From the NCBI GenBank assembly GCA_900552195.1, contig URYO01000012.1, positions 1 through 14,696 of the forward strand: DNA of 14,696 nt, written 5' to 3'. Shown piece by piece: positions 7,678 to 14,652 of the stretch. The notes beneath the pieces were generated by a model that was given only the letters and a program-made list of their open reading frames with translations, searched no databases and was not told the DNA's origin. The stretch's first letter is position 1. Every line of letters begins with the position of its first letter. Both the position numbers and the translations under genes were made by a program. The DNA comes from an uncultured Sutterella sp. (lineage in GTDB: Bacteria > Pseudomonadota > Gammaproteobacteria > Burkholderiales > Burkholderiaceae_F).

Positions 7678-9034
7678 GCAAAAGTCTCGTCAAATCATTA
7701 AATAGTGCAAGTATAGTCAAACCAAAGAGAGCTGCGATGCCAATCTTTTGTGCAGACGCTTGTACAGCCTCAGAAACCGGCTTACCAGTCACTATTTCGA
7801 GAGAATAATACAGGAGATGGCCGCCGTCCAACATGGGAATCGGTAACAAGTTCAAAATTCCCAAGCTGATGGAAACCAACGCTAAAAACGAAATAAAAGG
7901 AAGAATACCCAGCTGAGCAGTCTGGCCGGCATAGTCGGCAATCGTCACCGGACCGGAGATGTTGCTGATAGAGACATCACCGGTGAACATCTTTCCGATC
8001 ATTCGAACAGACATCGCCGCGGTATCCCACGTCTTCTTCACACCCTCGGCCAGACTCTTTAGGAGGCCATAAGAAACCTGAGTGTGCGGAAAATCTACCC
8101 CGATCGCTGCGCCGATGCGGCCGATTTCATTACCCTGTTCGTCCATAGCGGCTGCCGGTGTAACTTCCAGAGTGTGTGTCGGACCGTTTTCGTCTCCGAC
8201 GAGTAATGTGACGGGTTTCCCGGGATATTTTTTGATTTCACTGACAAAATCTTTCGGCATCTTAACCGGAACATTACCGACGCGATAAATATGGTCGCCG
8301 ATTTTGATTCCGTCGCGCTGCGCGGCAGAGTTCTCAACAAAAGATGAGATAAACGGATGGCCCATATTCAAATGAAGACCGACCTCATCAAAAGGATCGG
8401 CATCTTTTGCTTTCGGGTCCAGACTCATCTTCGTGAGGTCAATTTCTTTCGTTACTTCGCTGCCGTTGGGACTGTGAACCAAAATATCCGTCGTACTTCC
8501 GAACTTATTCAGCATCTCCATACGGAGATCCGTAAAAGTTTTAATTTCGGAATCGCCGACTTTCAGAATCTTGTCGCCGGCATGGAGTCCAGCCATGGCG
8601 GCCGGCGTACCGGCGGGAGGCTCAGCAACAACCGGCGTCGGCTGCGTGCTGCCGATCATGAAGATGGAAGCGTAAAGCAGGACGGCGAGCAGAAGATTGG
8701 CAAATGGACCTGCAGCAACGATGGCGAATCGCTGCCATACATTCTTGGCCCCGAATTCACGGTTTTTATCTTCCGGTTTAATAGGCAGACAGGCAGGGTC
8801 TCTCGCATCAAGCATCCTGACGTATCCGCCTAAAGGCAGTGCACTCACCGCCCACTCGGTTGCGTCAGGATCGTTCTTGCGTTTATAGATAAAAATCGGT
8901 TTTCCGAAGCCGAGAGAAAATCTCAGAATTTTTACGCCGCAAAGTCTGGCGACTAAATAATGCCCGAGCTCATGAAAGGTAATCAAAATACCGATCGTTA
9001 CCGCAAAGGCAGCAATGGTCGTCAACAATGTCAA
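7673..9034 (-). CDS. rseP: RseP-type site-2 intramembrane zinc metalloprotease
   Basis: RseP cuts the anti-sigma factor RseA within the inner membrane during the envelope stress (sigma-E) response and also clears remnant signal peptides. I start it at the TTG at 9034, two bases after the dxr stop, with GGAG 8 bases upstream. This gives 453 aa, close to E. coli RseP (450). The ATG at 9073 would add 13 codons overlapping dxr, placing a polar MGRRFLRQTGE stretch before the first membrane helix. The zinc motif HELGH is at residues 21-25 (E. coli 22-26). The second motif, NLLPIPMLDGGH, contains D403 (E. coli D402). Membrane helices lie near 5-20, 105-130, 375-400 and 430-447. Two periplasmic PDZ domains occupy about 130-305. 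The neighbouring bamA and skp link it to outer-membrane quality control. Confidence 0.95.
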   Translation of the reverse strand: MTLLTTIAAFAVTIGILITFHELGHYLVARLCGVKILRFSLGFGKPIFIYKRKNDPDATEWAVSALPLGGYVRMLDARDPACLPIKPEDKNREFGAKNVWQRFAIVAAGPFANLLLAVLLYASIFMIGSTQPTPVVAEPPAGTPAAMAGLHAGDKILKVGDSEIKTFTDLRMEMLNKFGSTTDILVHSPNGSEVTKEIDLTKMSLDPKAKDADPFDEVGLHLNMGHPFISSFVENSAAQRDGIKIGDHIYRVGNVPVKMPKDFVSEIKKYPGKPVTLLVGDENGPTHTLEVTPAAAMDEQGNEIGRIGAAIGVDFPHTQVSYGLLKSLAEGVKKTWDTAAMSVRMIGKMFTGDVSISNISGPVTIADYAGQTAQLGILPFISFLALVSISLGILNLLPIPMLDGGHLLYYSLEIVTGKPVSEAVQASAQKIGIAALFGLTILALFNDLTRLLP

Positions 9035-9036
9035 GG

Positions 9037-10215
9037 TTAGTTCTCCAGTTTGTCGCAAAAACCTTCGACCCAAGACTGAGCCAGTTTTCTGGCTTCTTTA
9101 TCCGTTTCCAGAATCTCTTCCAAGTTGGTCGGAGTCGGCGGCTGGAAACCGTACATCATTGCATGACACAGGCGTGCAATGTCGGTAAAGCCGATCTTGC
9201 CTTGAATAAACGCCTCGACGCCGATCTCGTTGGCCGCGTTCAAGACGATCGAAGCAGCTCCGCCCAGCTTCAATGCATCATAAGCGTAGCCGAGCTGGGG
9301 AAAACGTTTTAAGTCCGGTGCTTCAAAGGTTAACGTTTTGATTTTGGAGAAGTTTAATGGCTTTACTCCGGCGTCCAATCTTTCCGGGAAGCCTAAAGAG
9401 TAAGCAATCGTGTTTCTCATGTCGGGAGCGCCCATCTGAGCGATGACGACACCGTCGCCGTATTGGACCATCGAGTGAATGACGCTCTGGGGATGGACGA
9501 CAACTTGAATGCGTTCAGGCTCAAAGTCGAAAAGCCAGCGGGCCTCGATAACCTCAAGCCCTTTGTTCATCAAAGTTGCGGAATCGACCGTAATTTTCTT
9601 ACCCATCGACCAATTCGGATGATGCGTGGCTTCCTCGACCGTGACGGCGGAAAGATCTTGTCTTTCACGGAATGGGCCGCCGGAGCAAGTCAGAATAATA
9701 TTCGCTTCGCATCGCGCTTTTTTGGTAGCACCTACGAGACACTGGAAGACAGCATTGTGTTCGCTGTCTACCGGCATGAGAACAGCGCCGGAGGCCTTGA
9801 TCGTGTCCATCAGGATCCTGCCGCCGCAGACGACGCTCTCCTTATTTGCGAGCAGAAGCTTTTTACCTGCTTCTGCCGCTTTGAACGTCGAAGAAATTCC
9901 GGCCGCGCCGACGATGGCTCCGATGACGATATCAACTTCGGGACTTGATGCAATTTCATCGATTGCTTTTGATCCGGCTCGGGCTTCTGCTTCACTGCCG
10001 ACGGCCTTAAGTTCTTCCCGCAGAGCCTCAAGGAATTCCTTGTCTGCAATAACAGCAACTTTTGCTCCGCTCTCTTTTGCTGCCTGTGCGAGTTTTTTAA
10101 CGCTCGAATTAGCCGTCACCGCGTAAACGGAAAACCGATCCGGATAACGGGAGATAACATCTAATGAACTTTTACCGATCGAGCCGGTGGCACCGAGGAT
10201 CGCAATGCTTTCCAT
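9037..10215 (-). CDS. dxr: 1-deoxy-D-xylulose 5-phosphate reductoisomerase
   Basis: Dxr rearranges and reduces DXP to 2-C-methyl-D-erythritol 4-phosphate with NADPH, the committed step of MEP isoprenoid synthesis. That pathway feeds the undecaprenyl carrier made by uppS in the same operon. The 392-aa protein shows the NADPH-binding GATGSIG at 8-14 and LLANKES at 121-127. Metal ligands are D150 and E152 in PVDSEH and E221. The flexible active-site loop HHPNWSMGKK has H199, W202 and M204. Length is normal. The start lies 9 bp after cdsA and has only a poorly spaced AAGG upstream, so translation may depend on coupling with cdsA. Confidence 0.98.
   Translation of the reverse strand: MESIAILGATGSIGKSSLDVISRYPDRFSVYAVTANSSVKKLAQAAKESGAKVAVIADKEFLEALREELKAVGSEAEARAGSKAIDEIASSPEVDIVIGAIVGAAGISSTFKAAEAGKKLLLANKESVVCGGRILMDTIKASGAVLMPVDSEHNAVFQCLVGATKKARCEANIILTCSGGPFRERQDLSAVTVEEATHHPNWSMGKKITVDSATLMNKGLEVIEARWLFDFEPERIQVVVHPQSVIHSMVQYGDGVVIAQMGAPDMRNTIAYSLGFPERLDAGVKPLNFSKIKTLTFEAPDLKRFPQLGYAYDALKLGGAASIVLNAANEIGVEAFIQGKIGFTDIARLCHAMMYGFQPPTPTNLEEILETDKEARKLAQSWVEGFCDKLEN
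9043..9046 (-). promoter_or_regulatory. ribosome binding site that favours a TTG start for rseP
   Basis: GGAG, inside the last codons of dxr, stands 8 bases before the TTG at 9034. The next in-frame TTG codons (9028, 9025) are 14 or more bases away. The ATG at 9073 lies upstream of the site and so cannot use it. Confidence 0.65.
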
Positions 10216-10224
10216 GACTGAAAA

Positions 10225-11079
10225 TTAGAAACCTTGGAGGAAGAGAAGAATAAAGACCGTAAGAGGAAGTACGCTCATCTGGGCGTCCAGGCGATCATAA
10301 AAACCGCCGTGTCCCGGAAGAAGATTGCTTGAATCTTTAATACCGGCGGAACGCTTGAGGGCACTTTCAAATAAATCGCCGGCAATAGAGAACAGCACAA
10401 CGATGATAATGATCAAGGCCGAAGCCCAGCCGGTTAAATGTGCAATTAAAGCATTCGTCCAAAGCGGGAAAGACGACTGCGCCCAGTAAAGAACATAAGA
10501 AAGTGCAAGAACACTCACGAATGCCGTCAGTGCGCCTGACCAAGTCTTTTTAGGACTGATGCCTTCTGCCATCTTAGGTCCGCCGAAGCAGCGGCCGCCG
10601 AAGTAAGCCATGATGTCAGCCACCCATACGATCGCCAGTACAGAGAGCATGTAGATCGTGCCCTTCTCACGGAAAAGATACATGAGCGAGAACCAGGCAG
10701 CCGGAACAAAGATCCAGGCCAAAACAGCACCGATTCCTTCCGGCACCATCCAGCCAGAGACGCGGCGGGTAAAAAGAACCGCCGTGATAACAGCCCAAAG
10801 CACAGTCGCCGCAGCCGTGATAATCATGAGTCCGTTGCCGGACTGAACGGTTTGAAGCGCGGCCGGAGAAACGTACTCTAAGAAGAAGAGGAAGGCCGCA
10901 AGCAAAACGCCGCAAACCATCGCAACTCCGTTATTCCATTTACAAATACGGAGCCACTCCCAGAAGCAGCATCCGATGGCAATCGCAGCAACCGCCGTGA
11001 AAGCCAGAGGAGAAATTAAAAGCGCGCCGATGATGATAATTAACAACACAACGGCTGTTATGACTCTTTGAAGCAGCAT
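10225..11079 (-). CDS. cdsA: phosphatidate cytidylyltransferase
   Basis: CdsA makes CDP-diacylglycerol from phosphatidic acid and CTP, the branch point for membrane phospholipids, in the inner membrane. The 284-aa protein is mostly hydrophobic, with about eight membrane helices. It carries WVADIMAYFGGR (152-163) and SPKKTWSG (175-182). The family signature runs across 239-265, with K242, R243, K248, D249, H257, G258, G259, D262, R263 and D265 in the expected spacing. AGGA lies about 8 bases before the ATG and overlaps the uppS stop region; only three bases separate the genes. Confidence 0.98.
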   Translation of the reverse strand: MLLQRVITAVVLLIIIIGALLISPLAFTAVAAIAIGCCFWEWLRICKWNNGVAMVCGVLLAAFLFFLEYVSPAALQTVQSGNGLMIITAAATVLWAVITAVLFTRRVSGWMVPEGIGAVLAWIFVPAAWFSLMYLFREKGTIYMLSVLAIVWVADIMAYFGGRCFGGPKMAEGISPKKTWSGALTAFVSVLALSYVLYWAQSSFPLWTNALIAHLTGWASALIIIIVVLFSIAGDLFESALKRSAGIKDSSNLLPGHGGFYDRLDAQMSVLPLTVFILLFLQGF

Positions 11080-11082
11080 GAA

Positions 11083-11829
11083 CTATTCCTTTTTCGCTTC
11101 CTGTTGAATTTGTTCGGAAGTCTTACCAAATCTACGTTCTCTATTAGAGTACCAATTTAGCGCATTTAAAAACTCGTTCTCGGTGAAATCGGGCCATAAA
11201 ATTTTTGTGAAATACAGCTCTGCGTAAGCAAGCTGCCACAGCATAAAATTGCTGATCCGCTCTTCCCCGCTCGTACGGATAAACAAATCCACATCGCCGG
11301 AATCCGCCAAAGGAAGCAGCGAAGCAAATTTTTGTTCCGTCAGTTCTTCGAGCGGAATATCACGAGATCTTTTTGCCGCCTCAAGAATTTCCCAACGCCC
11401 TCCGTAATTCACGCAGACGTTCAGTGTCAGACCGGTATTGTTTTCCGTGATCTTCATTGAATCGGCGATTTGCTTCTGAAGTTCTTCAGAAAAAGCAGTC
11501 AGATCGCCGACAAGACGAACCCGTACATTGGCTTTGTTTAGGGCTGCAATCTCTCTGCGCAGGCTGACGAGAAAAAGCTTCATCAACCCTTTAACCTCGT
11601 CTGCCGGCCGGTTCCAGTTTTCACTGGAAAAAGCAAAAAGCGTCAAGTGCTGCACGCCTGCCTTAGCTGCGGCCTGGATCGCTGTGCGAACGGACTCTAC
11701 CCCTTTTTGATGGCCCATAAGACGAGGAAGTTTTCGAGCCTTGGCCCATCTTCCGTTGCCATCCATAACAATAGCCACGTGACGGGGCACCCTTTCACGT
11801 GGCTTTGCAGTCAATTCCTGACTTGTCAT
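11083..11829 (-). CDS. uppS: isoprenyl transferase (undecaprenyl diphosphate synthase)
   Basis: UppS extends farnesyl diphosphate with isopentenyl diphosphate in cis to form the C55 lipid carrier for peptidoglycan and O-antigen. The 248-aa protein has HVAIVMDGNGRWA with catalytic D23, FAFSSENWNRP (66-75), NYGGRW (141-146) and the RTSGEERISNF region with R185, R191 and S193. All are hallmarks of the family. The product chain length is inferred from context. The start is 14 bp after frr. No clear ribosome binding site is seen, so reinitiation after frr is likely. Confidence 0.97.
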   Translation of the reverse strand: MTSQELTAKPRERVPRHVAIVMDGNGRWAKARKLPRLMGHQKGVESVRTAIQAAAKAGVQHLTLFAFSSENWNRPADEVKGLMKLFLVSLRREIAALNKANVRVRLVGDLTAFSEELQKQIADSMKITENNTGLTLNVCVNYGGRWEILEAAKRSRDIPLEELTEQKFASLLPLADSGDVDLFIRTSGEERISNFMLWQLAYAELYFTKILWPDFTENEFLNALNWYSNRERRFGKTSEQIQQEAKKE

Positions 11830-11843
11830 AGGATTTAAACCGA

Positions 11844-12404
11844 TTAAACGGTCATGATTTCCTTTTCTTTTTCGGCAATCAGCTTGTCGACTTCACCGAT
11901 GTACTTATCGGTGAGTTTCTGAATTTCTGTGTTGGAGCGGCGTTCGTCGTCTTCGGAAATTTCTTTTTCCTTCACGAGCGCAGCAACCTTGTTGTTTGCA
12001 TCGCGGCGCAGATTGCGGATGGCTACCTTAGTTTCTTCGCCTTCAGAACGAACAACCTTCGTTAAGTCACGACGGCGTTCTTCGGTCAGAGGGGGCATCG
12101 GAACGCGAATGATTTCGCCGGAAGTCGCCGGATTCAGACCAAGATCGGAGTTGCGGATTGCTTTTTCAACCACGGCAACCATTTTCTTTTCCCAAGGCTG
12201 AACGGTGATAGTTCTGGCGTCGGCCAAACCGAGCTGGGCCACCTGAGAAATCGGGGTCGGGCAGCCGTAGTAATCGACGGTGATGTGTTCGAGCAAACCG
12301 GTATGAGCGCGACCCGTACGGATCTTCATCAGGTTTTCTTTGAGCGTCTCAACGGAACGCTTCATATGGTGTTCGGACTGTGAATAGATGTCTTTAGTTG
12401 TCAT
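11844..12404 (-). CDS. frr: ribosome recycling factor
   Basis: RRF splits the post-termination ribosome together with EF-G. I start it at 12404, giving 186 aa (E. coli has 185), with GGA about 9 bases upstream. The open frame continues 12 codons further to 12440 ([12 protein letters not shown]), but that ATG lacks support and homologues do not usually have the extension. Seen features are the first helix with [14 protein letters not shown], the domain II beta-rich part around [16 protein letters not shown], and a C-terminal helical arm with [11 protein letters not shown] and an E/K-rich end. Unlike the common tight pyrH-frr arrangement, about 470 bp separate it from pyrH, and a candidate promoter lies 140-170 bp upstream. 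Confidence 0.97.
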   Translation of the reverse strand: MTTKDIYSQSEHHMKRSVETLKENLMKIRTGRAHTGLLEHITVDYYGCPTPISQVAQLGLADARTITVQPWEKKMVAVVEKAIRNSDLGLNPATSGEIIRVPMPPLTEERRRDLTKVVRSEGEETKVAIRNLRRDANNKVAALVKEKEISEDDERRSNTEIQKLTDKYIGEVDKLIAEKEKEIMTV

Positions 12405-12494
12405 GTCAATTTCCAATCTCTGCAGATTTCTCGGCTGCAAGTCACAAAACTTAGTCGCACGCCGGTGAGCAGAAAATCACGGACGCGGTCAAAT

Positions 12495-12517
12495 CCGCCG
12501 AAATAAAACAGCGGCGG
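12495..12517. repeat. GC-rich inverted repeat in the putative frr leader
   Basis: CCGCCG (12495-12500) and CGGCGG (12512-12517) are perfect complements around an 11-base AT-rich loop. If frr is transcribed from the promoter suggested near 12544-12571, this hairpin would lie in its 5' untranslated RNA, about 90 bases before the start codon. Neither side has a U-run, so a terminator is unlikely. Confidence 0.4.
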
Positions 12518-12543
12518 CAGTGACAGCCTTTATTAATTTGTTG

Positions 12544-12571
12544 AGTTTACCACGGAGCGCAAAAGCCTCAA
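12544..12571 (-). promoter_or_regulatory. candidate sigma-70 promoter for the frr operon
   Basis: On the minus strand TTGAGG (12566-12571) and TAAACT (12544-12549) stand 16 bases apart. Each matches four of six consensus positions. Transcription would start near 12537, giving a leader of about 130 bases before frr. Support comes from the hairpin after pyrH, which would cut transcription arriving from upstream. It is a consensus guess only. Confidence 0.4.
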
Positions 12572-12593
12572 ACCGCTCGATTCGAGTTGGTTT
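12570..12593. repeat. interrupted inverted repeat between two divergent candidate promoters
   Basis: The outer arms AAACC (12570-12574) and GGTTT (12589-12593) and inner arms CTCGA (12576-12580) and TCGAG (12582-12586) are all perfect complements around a single central T. They are interrupted only by unequal one- and two-base gaps. The repeat overlaps the -35 of the frr candidate promoter and the -10 of the plus-strand candidate. It could be an operator for both units or an RNA hairpin. No U-run follows on either strand. Confidence 0.45.
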
Positions 12594-12596
12594 AAT
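12588..12596 (+). promoter_or_regulatory. candidate extended -10 promoter for the 48-aa gene
   Basis: TGG followed by TTTAAT (five of six matches to TATAAT) has the extended -10 form. No good -35 is seen 17 bases upstream. A start near 12603 would give a leader of about 50 bases before the ATG at 12652. Confidence 0.35.
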
Positions 12597-12637
12597 AGGC
12601 TCTTCGGCTAAACGCGCTTAAGCTCAAAACATCTGAT

Positions 12638-12643
12638 AAGGAG
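12638..12643 (+). promoter_or_regulatory. ribosome binding site of the 48-aa gene
   Basis: AAGGAG stands 8 bases before the ATG at 12652. It is one of the strongest Shine-Dalgarno matches in the window and is the main reason to accept such a short frame as a gene. Confidence 0.7.
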
Positions 12644-12651
12644 TTTGAACT

Positions 12652-12798
12652 ATGGCAAAAATTGAAAAAATGTTCGGCGCAATTCTGAAAGATCAGGAAC
12701 AAAAGAGTGATGAACTGCGGGACAAGATTCACGCAGAGAACAAACTTAAGAAAGAAGAAGCCGAAAAATCCTGCGAACGTGAAAAAGCAGAAAGGTAA
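12652..12798 (+). CDS. small highly charged helical protein, 48 aa, unknown function
   Basis: I do not recognise this protein. It is the only plausible complete plus-strand gene in the window and sits between pyrH and frr, opposite to both. Evidence for reality: AAGGAG 8 bases before the ATG, a candidate extended -10 promoter, and a near-perfect intrinsic terminator starting 18 bases after the TAA. About half the residues are charged (10 K, 10 E, 3 D, 3 R). It starts MAKIEKMFGAILKDQE, where I4, F8, I11 and L12 would line one face of an amphipathic helix. A nearly uncharged-residue-free E/K/R tail follows, with one Cys (C41) and no Pro. There is no signal peptide or membrane helix. The shape suggests one continuous helix or short coiled coil that binds a partner protein or RNA; that is inference. 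Coding status is likely but unproven. Confidence 0.65.
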   Translation: MAKIEKMFGAILKDQEQKSDELRDKIHAENKLKKEEAEKSCEREKAER

Positions 12799-12815
12799 TT
12801 CATCGATCAAGAAAG

Positions 12816-12852
12816 AAGCTCCGGATCCGCTGATGCAGGTCCGGAGCTTTTT
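12816..12852. terminator. intrinsic terminator of the 48-aa gene, possibly bidirectional (also pyrH)
   Basis: Arms 12816-12825 (AAGCTCCGGA) and 12840-12849 (TCCGGAGCTT) pair perfectly over 10 bases. Further inner pairs (CG/GC at 12829-12830 with 12835-12836) leave a 4-base loop. On the plus strand it ends in a run of five T (12848-12852), a textbook terminator for the small gene. On the minus strand it lies about 20 bases after the pyrH stop and is followed by CTTTCTT, a usable but weaker U-rich tract. Confidence 0.85.
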
Positions 12853-12870
12853 GTATCCGTTTTTTCTCGG

Positions 12871-13596
12871 TTAAACGTGAACGAGCGTGCCCTCGTCTTC
12901 ACCAAGCACAACGCGCTTGAGCGCACCGGGCTTATGAAGGTTGAAGACTCTAATCGGCATGCCTTGATCGCGGCAGAGCGTAAAAGCTGTAGCGTCCAGA
13001 ATCTTGAGCTTCTTCTGAATGGCTTCGTCAAAAGTCAGAGACTTATACATTTTTGCGCTGGGATCTTTCTTTGGATCAGCGGTAAAGACACCGTCAACCT
13101 GAGTGGCTTTCAGAACCATATCGGCTCCGATTTCAGCACTTCTCAGCGCCGCGGCAGTATCCGTTGTGAAGAACGGATTACCGGTACCGGCAGCAAAAAT
13201 CACAACCCGGCCTTTCTTCAGGTGGCTCAAGGCTTTGCCGCGAATATACGGCTCGGCAACCTGGTCGATATCCAGAGCGCACTGAACACGGGCTTCAACA
13301 CCGGCGTTTCTCAGTGCATCCTGGAGGGCCATTGCGTTCATGCAGGTAGCCAGCATGCCCATATAGTCGCCGGTGGCACGATCCATACCAGTGGAGCCGA
13401 GTGCGACTCCGCGGAAGATATTGCCGCCGCCGACCACGATCGCAAGCTGAACGCCTAAGTCAACTACTTCTTTAATTTCACCAACGATACTCTTGAGGGT
13501 ATCACGGCTGATGCCGAAGGCGTTGTCCCCCATAAGGGCTTCGCCGGAGAGTTTCAGCAGAATTCGTTTGGTTTTAGGCGTTTCAGACTTACTCAT
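12871..13596 (-). CDS. pyrH: UMP kinase
   Basis: PyrH phosphorylates UMP to UDP with ATP, feeding pyrimidine nucleotide and UDP-sugar supply; it acts in the cytoplasm as a hexamer in homologues. The 241-aa protein is the same length as in E. coli. It shows the amino-acid-kinase fold motifs KLSGEAL (15-21), [10 protein letters not shown] (54-63), TGDYMGM (75-81), [12 protein letters not shown] (138-149) and [12 protein letters not shown] (164-175). GGAG lies 7 bases before the ATG, and the gene starts 26 bp after tsf. It is followed not by frr directly but by a hairpin and the opposed small gene. Confidence 0.98.
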   Translation of the reverse strand: MSKSETPKTKRILLKLSGEALMGDNAFGISRDTLKSIVGEIKEVVDLGVQLAIVVGGGNIFRGVALGSTGMDRATGDYMGMLATCMNAMALQDALRNAGVEARVQCALDIDQVAEPYIRGKALSHLKKGRVVIFAAGTGNPFFTTDTAAALRSAEIGADMVLKATQVDGVFTADPKKDPSAKMYKSLTFDEAIQKKLKILDATAFTLCRDQGMPIRVFNLHKPGALKRVVLGEDEGTLVHV

Positions 13597-13622
13597 CGTT
13601 TACTCCGAAAAAAGTTCAACAA

Positions 13623-14510
13623 TTAGGCACGTGCGGCAGCAGCCTGAGCAGCAACTTCGGCAGCGAAGTCGTCGTTGCGTTTTTCAAGACCTTCACCGAC
13701 AACAAACAGCGCAAATGCAGATACTGTAGCACCATTGCTCTTCAGGAGTTCGCCGACGCTCTTAGAGTCATCCTTAACGAACGGCTGAGAAAGAAGTGTG
13801 ACTTCCTTGAGGAACTTGTTAACGGAACCTTCGGCGATCTTCTCAATCAGGTGTTCCGGTTTGCCGTTTTCGCGAGCTTTTTCGATCGCAACGCGGCGTT
13901 CTGTTTCGATCAGGTTCTGATCAACGCCGTCTTTGTCGAGAGCCTTCGGCTTGGAAGCAGCGATGTGCATAGCCACGTCGTGAGCAACTTCGTCGTTGCC
14001 GCCGACCACGTCAACGATAACGCCGATCTTGGCGCCGCCGTGGATGTATGTGGAGAGCTTGCCTTTGCCTTCAATGATCTGGAAGCGGCGGATGGAGATG
14101 TTTTCACCGATCTTGCCGATCAGGCCTTTACGAACTTCGTCAACGGTAGAGCCGTTGAGCGGAAGAGCGGAAAGAGCAGCAACGTCAGCCGGTTTGTTTT
14201 CGGCGACGAGCTTAGCGATGTCGTTGGCGAAAGCGATGAAGTCGGCATTCTTAGCAACGAAGTCGGTTTCGGAGTTCAGTTCAACGATAGCGCCGATCTT
14301 GCCCGGTTCGTCGATGTAGATAGCGACAACGCCGTCAGCGGTAATGCGGCTGGCAGCCTTAGTGGCCTTGTTGCCGAGCTTAACGCGAAGAATTTCTTCA
14401 GCCTGCTCCATGTTGCCGTCAGCTTCTGTCAAAGCCTTTTTGCATTCCATCATCGGAGCGTCGGTTTTAACACGAAGTTCTTTAACCATTGCGGCAGTGA
14501 TAACAGCCAT
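13623..14510 (-). CDS. tsf: translation elongation factor Ts
   Basis: EF-Ts exchanges GDP for GTP on EF-Tu. The 295-aa protein opens with the UBA-like N-terminal domain (about 1-54, with [19 protein letters not shown]). It then carries the EF-Tu-contacting TDFVAKN at 82-88 in the core domain. The HVAMHIAA-type region ([11 protein letters not shown]) and the dimerisation/coiled part follow. Length is normal for proteobacteria. AAGGA stands about 8 bases before the ATG. A strong hairpin with a U-tract lies 29 bp upstream, between the rpsB tail and tsf, so part of the transcription from rpsB is probably stopped there. Confidence 0.98.
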   Translation of the reverse strand: MAVITAAMVKELRVKTDAPMMECKKALTEADGNMEQAEEILRVKLGNKATKAASRITADGVVAIYIDEPGKIGAIVELNSETDFVAKNADFIAFANDIAKLVAENKPADVAALSALPLNGSTVDEVRKGLIGKIGENISIRRFQIIEGKGKLSTYIHGGAKIGVIVDVVGGNDEVAHDVAMHIAASKPKALDKDGVDQNLIETERRVAIEKARENGKPEHLIEKIAEGSVNKFLKEVTLLSQPFVKDDSKSVGELLKSNGATVSAFALFVVGEGLEKRNDDFAAEVAAQAAAARA

Positions 14511-14538
14511 TGTTTTATCCTTAAAAAATAATTGGTTT

Positions 14539-14565
14539 AAAAAGAAAGGGGCGCGAACGCCCCTT
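14539..14565 (-). terminator. rpsB-tsf intergenic intrinsic terminator/attenuator
   Basis: On the minus strand AAGGGGCG and CGCCCCTT (14546-14553 with 14558-14565) form a perfect 8-bp stem with a TTCG loop, followed by TTTCTTTTT. It begins about 30 bases after the apparent rpsB stop and ends about 28 bases before tsf. Partial termination between rpsB and tsf is known in other bacteria and would make EF-Ts less abundant than ribosomal protein S2. Confidence 0.88.
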
Positions 14566-14595
14566 CCCTTGGTACTTCAGACAAGAAGAGGCGAA

Positions 14596-14652
14596 TTACT
14601 CAGCTTTTTCTTCGACAGCGGCTTCTTCAACGAAGTCGGAGTCTTTAGCCGC
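14596..14652 (-). CDS. rpsB: 30S ribosomal protein S2, last 18 codons only
   Basis: The minus-strand frame ending in TAA at 14596 reads AAKDSDFVEEAAVEEKAE. This is an acidic DFVEE-type tail as found at the end of many proteobacterial S2 proteins. Its place just before tsf is where rpsB belongs, and the attenuator between them fits. Further upstream in the same frame, only nine codons before AAA-GAC, there is a stop (TGA), and the residues (SFTHHT) do not look like S2. The rest of rpsB is therefore not in this window. The call rests on context plus a short tail. Confidence 0.55.
   Translation of the reverse strand, partial: AAKDSDFVEEAAVEEKAE

Noticed and set aside
9463..10126. two overlapping plus-strand frames (161 and 166 codons) opposite dxr
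   Set aside because: Both lie inside dxr and overlap each other in different frames, and neither resembles a known family.
11830..11850. ACCG/CGGT inverted repeat at the frr-uppS junction
   Set aside because: Only four base pairs around an AT loop, well within chance.
12405..12440. 12-codon N-terminal extension of frr
   Set aside because: No ribosome binding site for the upstream ATG; the shorter form matches the family length.
12592..12810. 72-residue hydrophobic minus-strand frame antisense to the small gene, with GGAG 8 bases before a TTG
   Set aside because: The GGAG belongs to the terminator stem. The Phe/Leu-rich product is what the antisense of a Lys/Glu-rich gene gives, and there is no Trp or charged flank pattern typical of a real membrane protein.
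12877..13458. 193-codon plus-strand frame opposite pyrH
   Set aside because: It is the antisense shadow of pyrH, with no ribosome binding site and no family resemblance.
13851..14531. 226-codon plus-strand frame opposite tsf
   Set aside because: It is fully antisense to a well-conserved gene. Its acidic, Val/Asp/Phe-rich composition mirrors the codon bias of tsf, and it has no recognisable domain.
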